A program made the translations under genes and the position numbers. The notes below the pieces were generated by a model that saw only the letters and a program-made list of their open reading frames with translations, was not told the origin of the DNA and searched no databases. Positions 1-5,272 of a stretch of DNA of 10,653 nt are shown here, piece by piece. Position 1 is the stretch's first letter. Each line of letters begins with the position of its first letter. Source of the DNA: Bacillota bacterium (GTDB lineage: Bacteria > Bacillota > Bacilli > Alicyclobacillales > SLC66); assembly GCA_021820825.1 (NCBI GenBank), contig JAKADD010000056.1, positions 1-10,653 on the forward strand. The letters are read 5' to 3'.

Positions 1-7
1 CTCCTCC
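1..7 (-). promoter_or_regulatory. Ribosome binding site of a gene beyond the left edge
   Basis: Read on the minus strand, the last seven bases before the window ends are GGAGGAG, a near-perfect Shine-Dalgarno sequence. The start codon would fall just outside the window. Positions 1-123 are therefore probably the leader of a further minus-strand gene downstream of the dehydratase pair. Nothing of its product can be seen. Confidence 0.6.
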
Positions 8-53
8 AAGATATCTTTCATATGCCGTGAATAGCCTCACATCACATTTAGAC

Positions 54-83
54 TTCCATGGCTGAGTTTTGCGAAGCAAAATC
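54..83 (-). repeat. Dispersed repeat element, copy 1 (short form)
   Basis: On the minus strand this reads GATTTTGCTTCG, then CAAAACT, then CAGCCATGGAA. The same series occurs on the plus strand at 5178-5219, where an extra 11-base unit ATTTCGCTTCG is inserted after the first block; there is also one extra T and one substitution (CAGG for CAGC). The core is self-complementary: TTTTGC GAA GCAAAA at 67-81 forms a six-base-pair stem, extended by TGAG/CTCA around a bulged base (63-86). A perfect palindrome GCTGCGCAGC (89-98) lies beside it. The element ends about 47 bases before the ribosome binding site at 1-7. Its function is unknown. Confidence 0.6.
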
Positions 84-113
84 TCAACGCTGCGCAGCAC
101 CAACAACCGGGAA

Positions 114-138
114 GAAAATTCGCCTATGGCGATTTTTC
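114..138 (-). terminator. Terminator-like hairpin over the dehydratase stop codon
   Basis: On the minus strand GAAAAATCGCC, loop ATA, GGCGAATTTTC pairs over 11 positions with one T-T mismatch, and the 3' arm ends in a short T-run (ATTTTCTT). The stop codon (124-126) lies inside the structure. The A-rich 5' arm, GC core and T-rich 3' arm fit an intrinsic terminator, possibly working in both directions, although the T-run is short. Confidence 0.45.
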
Positions 139-546
139 GGGGTAGCGTAACATCGCCGTTCCTTTGACAACGGTCTCCTGGCGCTGCGTTTCCGCGCTGA
201 CCTGCAAAGTGGCCAACAATCCAGAATCGTCCTCCCTGATCTCGGTGACAACGCCCCGGCAAACGACCGTATCGCCAGGCCGCACCATGGCCCGAAAGCG
301 CACGCGAAAATCCACGAGATCGGCGTCCATGCCTGCAAAATCGGTGAGCATCTGGCCGACATACGCCATCGTCAGCATACCGTGGGCAATCACACCGCCC
401 AGTCCTGCCGCGATCGCAAACGACTCCACAGTGTGAATCGGATTGAAGTCGCCGGAAGCCCCCGAGTATTTGACCAGATCAATCTGCGTCACGGGCCCCT
501 TGTGCAGCGGCGGTATCTCCATACCTGCAGACAGTGGTCGAGTCAT
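124..546 (-). CDS. MaoC-like dehydratase, catalytic (HadB-like) subunit
   Basis: A 140-residue single hot-dog protein of the MaoC/(R)-hydratase family, which removes water from, or adds it to, (R)-3-hydroxyacyl thioesters on CoA or ACP. The hydratase-2 signature is visible as GDFNPIH with Asp33, Asn35 and His38, the expected catalytic Asp/His pair, followed by AHGM at 54-57. The length fits a stand-alone subunit. The start ATG overlaps the stop of the upstream gene by four bases (ATGA), with GAGGGTG seven bases before it, so translation is probably coupled. The upstream partner is a MaoC N-domain protein without the catalytic His, the arrangement known from HadA/HadB heterodimers of mycobacterial fatty acid synthesis. 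Which pathway it serves here cannot be told from the window. Confidence 0.85.
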   Translation of the reverse strand: MTRPLSAGMEIPPLHKGPVTQIDLVKYSGASGDFNPIHTVESFAIAAGLGGVIAHGMLTMAYVGQMLTDFAGMDADLVDFRVRFRAMVRPGDTVVCRGVVTEIREDDSGLLATLQVSAETQRQETVVKGTAMLRYPEKSP

Positions 547-980
547 GCGCCCGCACCCTCTTTTTGAATCACATTCGCACGCGTGGTGAAGACCAGTTCG
601 CCGTCCTTTGTCTCACCCTTTTGCGCAAAGATCAAAAAAGTCATTGCGCCGCTCCCGCCAGAGCGGGTGTATGTATCGGTCAGACACTCGCTGCACCACA
701 GTTCTTCCCCAACGTAGATGGGCCGTTCAAAATGAAACGACTGTTCGCCATGGATCAGGCCCTCCTGAGCAATGGTCAAGCCTTCAATGATCCCGAAATC
801 AAACGTTCTGCAAAATGTCGGAGGCGCAATCAGTCTTCCAAAACGTGTGCCGCGCGCATACTCTTCGTCGCGATACAGGCGATTGGGATCGCCGATCGCG
901 TCCGCGAACTTCCGCACGGCGCCCTGTTCCACGACATTGGCGACCGGTCTGGACCAGACGCCCACGATACTCTTATCCAT
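543..980 (-). CDS. MaoC N-terminal-type dehydratase, non-catalytic (HadA-like) subunit
   Basis: A 145-residue hot-dog protein of the FAS1-like dehydratase (MaoC_dehydrat_N) type. Its signature region reads GDPNRLY, so Tyr36 stands where the catalytic subunit has His38; APPTF at 52-56 is typical of the family. In HadAB-type enzymes this subunit shapes the acyl channel while the HadB-like partner carries catalysis; the gene directly downstream, overlapping by four bases, supplies that partner. The start chosen is ATG at 980, because GGGAGG lies seven bases upstream. An in-frame GTG at 1010 would add ten residues (including TGGGA) that are really the ribosome binding site region. It is probably transcribed from the promoter at 1019-1048. 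Confidence 0.82.
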   Translation of the reverse strand: MDKSIVGVWSRPVANVVEQGAVRKFADAIGDPNRLYRDEEYARGTRFGRLIAPPTFCRTFDFGIIEGLTIAQEGLIHGEQSFHFERPIYVGEELWCSECLTDTYTRSGGSGAMTFLIFAQKGETKDGELVFTTRANVIQKEGAGA

Positions 981-1018
981 TGCCCCGCCTCCCGTCTCCC
1001 GTGTCCACACTCACTGTT

Positions 1019-1048
1019 ATCATAGCACAACTGGGGGCGCTGTCTGAA
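1019..1048 (-). promoter_or_regulatory. Candidate promoter for the dehydratase pair
   Basis: On the minus strand an extended -10, TG C TATGAT (1027-1019), follows a weak -35 TTCAGA (1048-1043) with an 18-base spacer. It lies about 40 bases upstream of the ATG at 980. The -10 matches consensus at five of six positions; the -35 is poor, as is common with extended -10 promoters. Confidence 0.4.
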
Positions 1049-1051
1049 CTG

Positions 1052-1060
1052 TGGTACAAT
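1052..1060 (+). promoter_or_regulatory. Candidate extended -10 promoter for the RNA methyltransferase
   Basis: TG G TACAAT is a strong extended -10 (five of six bases) 31 bases before the ATG at 1092. No good -35 is present 16-18 bases upstream (CTGGGG at best). Its -35 region lies between the -10 and -35 of the opposite promoter, so the two divergent promoters interleave. Confidence 0.45.
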
Positions 1061-1091
1061 TTATGGCGAACAGAAAAGGGAAGGTGAACGG

Positions 1092-2237
1092 ATGCCATAC
1101 ACACTGATGGCCACAGCGCCGCTGGGCCTGGAAGCGGTCGTCGGGCGCGAACTGGAGAGCCTCGGATTCAGCGGGTTGACTGTGGAGAATGGGCGCGTAC
1201 TGTACCGGACAGACGCCGCCGGGATCTGCAGGAGCAACCTCTGGCTGCGGGCCGCCGATCGCGTCATGCTGGTTGTCGGGCAGTTTACGGCAACGACATT
1301 CGATGAACTGTTTGAGGGAACGAAGGCGTTGCCGTGGGCGGAACTGCTGCCAAAAGACGCCCGTTTTCCCGTCGAAGGACGCTCCGTCAAATCACAGCTC
1401 AGCAGCGTGCCCGCCTGCCAGTCCATCGTCAAACGGGCCGTCGTCGCAAGTCTGGAGGAGAGTTATGGACAGCGGTGGTTCGAGGAATCGGGCGCTGCCT
1501 ATGCGATCGAAGTATCGCTGCAAAAAGACACGGTGACGATTGCGCTCGATACGAGCGGCCAGGGACTGCACAAACGGGGGTACCGAACCCTGACCGGTCC
1601 TGCGCCCCTCAAGGAAACGCTCGCCGCCGCGCTCATTTTACTCAGCAGATGGGCTCCGCACCGCCCATTTGCCGATCCGCTGTGCGGAACCGGCACGATC
1701 GCAATCGAGGCGGCGCTGATCGGCGCCAATATCGCTCCAGGACATGCGCGAACCTTCGCCTGTGAATCATTCGCCTGGATGCCCGCAGACGCCATGGCCG
1801 CCGCAAAACAGGAAGCCGTCGAACTGCGGCGTCCGCTCACCGATATCCACGTGTACGCGTCCGACATCGATACGGAAGCCACGCGCCAGACCGCAAGACA
1901 CGCAGAGCTCGCTGGCGTCGCAGACGCCGTCCGCATCACCAGAGCCTCACTCGCCCAGTTTTCGGCGCCAGGTGAATACGGCTGCATCGTAACGAATCCG
2001 CCGTATGGAGAGCGCATGGGCGATGAAAAGGAAGTGCGCTCCCTGTACAAAGAACTCGGTAGGGTGGCAGGAAATAACCCGACATGGTCTGTGTTTACCA
2101 TTACCTCTCACCCTGCCTTCGAGCGGCTGTTCGGCCGCCGCGCAGACAAGAATCGCAAACTGTACAACGGGCGGATCGAGTGTCACCTCTATCAGTATCT
2201 GGGGCCGCTGCCGCCGCGCAGACAGGCGGAGGGGTAA
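1092..2237 (+). CDS. ypsC: THUMP-domain class I SAM-dependent RNA (guanine-N2) methyltransferase, YpsC/RlmL-N type
   Basis: A 381-residue cytoplasmic methyltransferase of the COG0116 family, close in length and opening sequence to Bacillus YpsC and related to the N-terminal half of E. coli RlmL, which makes m2G in 23S rRNA. The first 45 residues and the following THUMP region (to about 155) bind RNA; a family block lies at 94-117 (VEGRSVKSQLSS), followed by LHKRGYR at 159-165. The Rossmann methyltransferase follows: SAM motif I DPLCGTGTIAIEAA at 195-208, an acidic motif II SDID at 257-260, and catalytic motif IV TNPPYGER at 301-308, whose NPPY is typical of exocyclic-amino methyltransferases. 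The start is supported by AAGGTGA four bases upstream and by an extended -10 promoter. The exact rRNA target is inferred from family membership only. Confidence 0.9.
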   Translation: MPYTLMATAPLGLEAVVGRELESLGFSGLTVENGRVLYRTDAAGICRSNLWLRAADRVMLVVGQFTATTFDELFEGTKALPWAELLPKDARFPVEGRSVKSQLSSVPACQSIVKRAVVASLEESYGQRWFEESGAAYAIEVSLQKDTVTIALDTSGQGLHKRGYRTLTGPAPLKETLAAALILLSRWAPHRPFADPLCGTGTIAIEAALIGANIAPGHARTFACESFAWMPADAMAAAKQEAVELRRPLTDIHVYASDIDTEATRQTARHAELAGVADAVRITRASLAQFSAPGEYGCIVTNPPYGERMGDEKEVRSLYKELGRVAGNNPTWSVFTITSHPAFERLFGRRADKNRKLYNGRIECHLYQYLGPLPPRRQAEG

Positions 2238-2264
2238 GCGGCGCTCGTTATGCGCGAAACCGCG

Positions 2265-4571
2265 TCATGAACTGAACAGCATCGCTCCGCCTTCGGCGGC
2301 CAGTTGGACGGTGACATGGCCGTTCGCGACGACATAGGCGCGATTCCCGTGCAGTGCGTCGTACAGCTTGACCCCATTCGGCAATAAGCCATTCACCGGG
2401 ATGGCCAACGTCTCTGCCTTTCCATTGTCCACTGCGATCAATGCCGTTGCGTTCGCCGCCTGGCGTCCAAATACGTCCATCCCGCCGCGAATGGTTCTTG
2501 CGAAGGCGTACGAGGCGCCTTGCGCGTAGAGTTGTGTGAAATTGCCCGATTGCAAAACGGGATGTGTCCGGCGAATATTGCCCAACAGCCGATAGTGCTG
2601 GACCAGTAATGTGTTGGCTCGCCCCCACGGATAGGTTCCCCGCGACAACGGGTCTTTGTACCCGATCATGCCCGCCTCGTCTCCATAATAAATCGCAGGA
2701 ACACCGACGAATCCATACTGAAAATCTGTGACGAGTTCGAGTTTGCGGACGCCGAGCGACTGCTGACTCTTCGTCGGCTGCCAGGTCGCCTGCTGAAAGG
2801 GCGTCAGCAGCACAGCATCCGGGGCGCCTTCCAAAATGGTCAGGATGCGTTCGGTGTCCTGTGAGCCCAGCAGATTCATCTCCGCATACATGGACGGTTG
2901 CGGATACTGCGACAGCATCTGTTGCAGTATCAACCCAAATGTCGTTGCGTTCACCTGGTTGTTGGTCACGCTGCCGTCCGCGTAGTTGCCCCGAAAAAAG
3001 GAGATCACGGCATTGCGAAACGGATAGTTCATGGTCGAATCCCACGTGCTGCCCGTCAACCAGTCTGTGCCGTTGTCATTGGTCGGATTGTTCCAGTCTT
3101 CTCCGATGATCGCCGCGTTCGGATCCACCTGTTTGACCGCTTTGCGAAACGCTGTCCACCACTGAACGGAAAAATTGCTGTTGTTCGCGGAGTCAAGCCG
3201 CCAGCCAGAAGCCCCCATCGCAAGCCAGTAGCGCGCCACCGCATTTTTGGCAGGACTCATCGGACGCTGCGGGTCCCAATTGCCGTAGACGAACTGCTGC
3301 CAGCCGCGATCTGCCGTATTGGTCAGCGGCAGCGTCTCCACGCCCGACCATCCGTAGTAAGGCGGATTGGAACCTGGATTCCACTGGTACCAGTTGTAAT
3401 ACGGCGATTTCACTTGCGGGTTCTGAACCTGTTGCCACGCGCCAACGCTGTGATAGTTCCCGAATTTGTTGAAATACAGACTGTCGCTGCCTGTATCCTC
3501 AAACACGCCGTCAAGAATGATGTGCATATGGCGGGCCTGCGCGGCTTTGACCAGGCTGATCCAGGTTTTTAACGTGCCAAAGCCGGGATCGATCTGCAGG
3601 AAATTGCCCGTGTCATACTTGTGGTTGCTGTCCGACTGGAAGATGGGCGTCAAATACAGTGTGTTTACACCGAGCGACTGCAGGTACGCCAGCTTGTCTT
3701 CGACGCCCCGCAAATCACCGCCAAAGAAATCGGTGCTCCAGTTGCCGTCGCCGCGCAGTTTCACTTGCTCCGCATAGAATTTGCTGTGCGGATCGGGAAC
3801 GATCGCAGGATCATAGGGAAGGCTGTACCAATTCTTGTGAAACTGGATAGGCGCCAGTGTTTCCTTGCCCGCCGAAGTGGTTCCGATCGCCAGTTGCGTC
3901 TGCGGGTTTTCGTCATTGGCCTTGTTGCCGTTAAAAAACCGGTCCGGAAATATCTCATAGATTATGCCCTGCCGCAGCCAGGATGGGGTTGTAAAGGAGC
4001 GGTCGTAGACTGTGATGTGGTATCCCGAAATTTCATAGGCCGCCGTGTCGACGCCGCCCACGCCTCCGTATCCAGTTCCATTATTGCCATAGTATATATG
4101 CGCATTCCGGTCGCGGATCAGAAAATGATAGCTGACAATGCCCGCTTCACGCATGTCCGCCCCTGGAATGACGCCTTCCCACAAAGTTTGCGATTTGGCC
4201 GCAGCAGCGCCAAGCGCGCCTGTTATAAAAGACTCGGGCAATCTGCGCATGGGAATGGTTGCAACAGCGTTCTGGTTGCCGTTAAAACGTTCCAGTATAA
4301 TCGCGGCCGAGGTGGCTGAAAGCGGTGTGCGGATCCGCAGAGTAACAGGCGCCAGCGTGCGATCCGCTCCAAACGGCGATCGGTAAAGCGTCGAAAACGA
4401 ATCGTGATAGATGCCTGCGTACCAGGGCTGCTTGCCAGTTTGATGGGCTTGTGAAGCGCTGTTCGCCCGCTGGACCGCAACAACGCCAACCCCTCTTGGC
4501 GCCTGCGCAGCGAATGCCCATCCCGCTAAACCAACCGACAGCGCCAGCACTGCCCAGCCGCTTATTTTCAT
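2265..4571 (-). CDS. Secreted GH13 alpha-amylase/neopullulanase-like glycoside hydrolase
   Basis: A 768-residue exported enzyme predicted to cut alpha-glucans outside the cell. A signal peptide is clear: MKIS, a hydrophobic stretch, and a likely cut near AFA-AQAP at about residue 21. An N-terminal CBM34-like beta domain (about 50-195) with DSFSTLYRSPFG precedes the catalytic barrel, which opens at WLRQGIIYEIFPDRFF (about 198-213). GH13 regions: I LDGVFEDTG with Asp354, II GWRLDSAN with nucleophile Asp460, III IIGEDW with acid/base Glu491, IV LLGSQDTER with Asp572. A C-terminal beta domain ends the protein. The order resembles subfamilies GH13_20/39. Region I His and region IV His are replaced (Glu358-Asp359 for Asn-His; Gln571 for His). 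ATG 4571 is preferred over ATG 4583, which abuts its GGAGG with no spacing. The gene converges on the methyltransferase with 27 bases between them and no clear terminator. Confidence 0.88.
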   Translation of the reverse strand: MKISGWAVLALSVGLAGWAFAAQAPRGVGVVAVQRANSASQAHQTGKQPWYAGIYHDSFSTLYRSPFGADRTLAPVTLRIRTPLSATSAAIILERFNGNQNAVATIPMRRLPESFITGALGAAAAKSQTLWEGVIPGADMREAGIVSYHFLIRDRNAHIYYGNNGTGYGGVGGVDTAAYEISGYHITVYDRSFTTPSWLRQGIIYEIFPDRFFNGNKANDENPQTQLAIGTTSAGKETLAPIQFHKNWYSLPYDPAIVPDPHSKFYAEQVKLRGDGNWSTDFFGGDLRGVEDKLAYLQSLGVNTLYLTPIFQSDSNHKYDTGNFLQIDPGFGTLKTWISLVKAAQARHMHIILDGVFEDTGSDSLYFNKFGNYHSVGAWQQVQNPQVKSPYYNWYQWNPGSNPPYYGWSGVETLPLTNTADRGWQQFVYGNWDPQRPMSPAKNAVARYWLAMGASGWRLDSANNSNFSVQWWTAFRKAVKQVDPNAAIIGEDWNNPTNDNGTDWLTGSTWDSTMNYPFRNAVISFFRGNYADGSVTNNQVNATTFGLILQQMLSQYPQPSMYAEMNLLGSQDTERILTILEGAPDAVLLTPFQQATWQPTKSQQSLGVRKLELVTDFQYGFVGVPAIYYGDEAGMIGYKDPLSRGTYPWGRANTLLVQHYRLLGNIRRTHPVLQSGNFTQLYAQGASYAFARTIRGGMDVFGRQAANATALIAVDNGKAETLAIPVNGLLPNGVKLYDALHGNRAYVVANGHVTVQLAAEGGAMLFSS

Positions 4572-4603
4572 GTGCCGCCTCATCCTCCACCTGTTCGCCC
4601 CTT

Positions 4604-4622
4604 AAACATATGTCAAACATAT
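4604..4622 (-). promoter_or_regulatory. Tandem ATATGTTT repeat in the amylase leader
   Basis: On the minus strand ATATGTTT occurs twice (4622-4615 and 4611-4604), 11 bases apart and so on about the same face of the helix, 33-51 bases before the amylase ATG at 4571. TTGACA at 4616-4611 arises at the junction but has no -10 at a proper distance. This may be an operator or AT-rich promoter element; no regulator can be named. Confidence 0.3.
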
Positions 4623-4695
4623 CTCCGCGCGCAGCGCCCGAACGTCCACCCGCAATGCGAGGGCGCAGTGCGAAAACGCGCAGGCGCGGCGTATG

Positions 4696-4709
4696 TGCAA
4701 ACGATTTCA
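4696..4709. promoter_or_regulatory. cre-like catabolite repression site upstream of the amylase gene
   Basis: TGCAAACGATTTCA matches the Bacillota CcpA operator pattern TGWNANCGNTNWCA at every fixed position except one W (C instead of A/T). The flanks extend the dyad to TGTG...CACA (4694-4711 region). It lies about 125 bases upstream of the amylase start. CcpA control of amylase genes through such a site is established in Bacillus subtilis (amyO); its use here is inferred. Confidence 0.45.
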
Positions 4710-4748
4710 CAGACAGCGAAAAAAATACACCGCCAGAACTCAGTCCTT

Positions 4749-4870
4749 GGGGAGCAGTGATAACCCAAATTAGGACGGGCGCATAACGGTACATATAGCG
4801 TCTGAATAAGGCCTCAGACGCTATATCTGGAATCACTGCGCCTGCATCGCGGACTTTATCACTGCTCCCC
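4749..4870. repeat. 122-base element bounded by 15-base inverted repeats, with an inner hairpin
   Basis: The left end GGGGAGCAGTGATAA (4749-4763) is the exact reverse complement of the right end (4856-4870). Beyond one mismatch, two further bases pair on each side (4746-4747 with 4872-4873). Inside, ATATAGCGTCTGA (4793-4805) and its perfect complement (4814-4826) form a 13-base-pair stem with an eight-base loop. A third copy of the end motif, ATCACTGC, occurs at 4832-4839, so the left end has two possible partners. The layout resembles a miniature inverted-repeat element or a structured RNA. No flanking target-site duplication is visible and no known family is recognised. Confidence 0.6.
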
Positions 4871-4886
4871 TAGTTTGCCTCACTGA

Positions 4887-4959
4887 CAGCCATTTGGCAA
4901 GAGCGAATTACCTCTTTGCACGGAAAGCTCTGAGGAACCGACCGGAATGGCTGGAGAGC
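4887..4959. other. Possible structured RNA region with competing pairings
   Basis: CAGCCATT (4887-4894) pairs perfectly with AATGGCTG (4946-4953). Inside, GCAAGAG (4897-4903) pairs with CTCTTTGC (4913-4920) with one bulge. GCTCT (4927-4931) can also pair with AGAGC (4955-4959), which crosses the first stem and would need a pseudoknot or an alternative fold. It matches no riboswitch or small RNA consensus that could be recalled. The strand is uncertain, and chance pairing is possible. Confidence 0.3.
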
Positions 4960-5043
4960 GCAGGATCGGCGGCGCCGTCAGGTGGACATTCTAATTTCTG
5001 CGCGCCATAATTCTAGCAACACAACGTACTTGTTATATGCGCC

Positions 5044-5130
5044 CGCTCTGCCGGGATCGTATGCTGCGCCGAGACGAGTTCGGCGTAACCGTGTCTGAGC
5101 AGCGGCGCAGCATACGATCCCGGCAGAGCG
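5044..5130. repeat. Perfect 28-base-pair inverted repeat
   Basis: Positions 5044-5071 (CGCTCTGCCGGGATCGTATG, then CTGCGCCG) are the exact reverse complement of 5103-5130. A 31-base loop separates the arms; in it AGAC (5072-5075) and GTCT (5093-5096) can add a short inner stem. No T-run follows either arm, so an ordinary intrinsic terminator is unlikely. The 28 matches without error imply recent origin or selection. The arms share GCTGCGC with the palindrome near repeat copy 1 at 89-98. Confidence 0.8.
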
Positions 5131-5166
5131 AGTTTCCCCCATTTCGCTGGCGGGCGAAGCGTAATG

Positions 5167-5219
5167 GATTTTGTTTCGATTTTGCTTCGATTTCGCTTCG
5201 CAAAACTTCAGGCATGGAA
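5167..5219 (+). repeat. 11-base tandem repeats and dispersed repeat copy 2 (long form)
   Basis: Three tandem 11-base units, GATTTTGTTTC, GATTTTGCTTC and GATTTCGCTTC (5167-5199), run into CAAAACTTCAGGCATGGAA (5201-5219). Removing one unit (5190-5200) and one T gives the 30-base element at 54-83 with a single substitution. GCGAAGCG (5154-5161) pairs with CGCTTCGC (5194-5201), so the tandem units can form the loop of a hairpin. The block ends 41 bases before the AGGAG of the DUF2231-cupredoxin gene and points towards it, as copy 1 points towards the gene beyond the left edge. Confidence 0.6.
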
Positions 5220-5272
5220 CTGACTCTATTGTTTAATATAGGTTTAACGACAGTTTTTGAGGAGAGAAAACC

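Larger units (their letters stand above)
4572..5272. other. Gene-free, symmetry-rich intergenic region between divergent genes
   Basis: About 700 bases separate the divergently read amylase and DUF2231-cupredoxin genes. No open frame here has a ribosome binding site and a plausible protein. From left to right the region contains a tandem ATATGTTT pair, a cre-like box, an inverted-repeat-bounded 122-base element, a stretch with competing pairings, a 28-base-pair inverted repeat, 11-base tandem repeats and a dispersed repeat copy, each listed separately. One extended -10-like sequence (TG C TAGAAT, minus strand, 5018-5010) lacks a -35. Confidence 0.7.

Noticed and set aside
534..1025. 163-residue plus-strand frame opposite the HadA-like gene
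   Set aside because: It is antisense to a clear hot-dog protein with a good ribosome binding site and overlapping partner gene; its translation shows no family features.
2238..2264. Terminator between the converging methyltransferase and amylase genes
   Set aside because: Only weak, interrupted GC pairing is possible in the 27-base gap and there is no T-run on either strand.
2248..3045. 265-residue minus-strand frame inside the amylase gene
   Set aside because: It is an out-of-frame shadow of the amylase coding sequence: composition is Arg/Gly/Ser-rich, there is no ribosome binding site and no recognisable domain.
4611..4616. TTGACA on the minus strand as the -35 of the amylase promoter
   Set aside because: The sequence 16-18 bases downstream is G+C-rich with no -10 and runs into the ribosome binding site, so it probably arises by chance at the repeat junction.
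4746..4873. Complete insertion sequence at the 15-base inverted repeats
   Set aside because: Only 122 bases lie between the ends, with no transposase fragment and no target-site duplication.
4921..4960. Signal recognition particle RNA or c-di-AMP-type riboswitch, from GAGGAACC and CCGGAA
   Set aside because: Only short words match. The SRP asymmetric loop (AGCAG side) and the riboswitch core blocks are absent.
5231..5241. TTTAATATA as the -10 of the cupredoxin gene
   Set aside because: AT-rich and at a suitable distance from the start, but no -35 hexamer is found 16-18 bases upstream and several registers fit equally badly.
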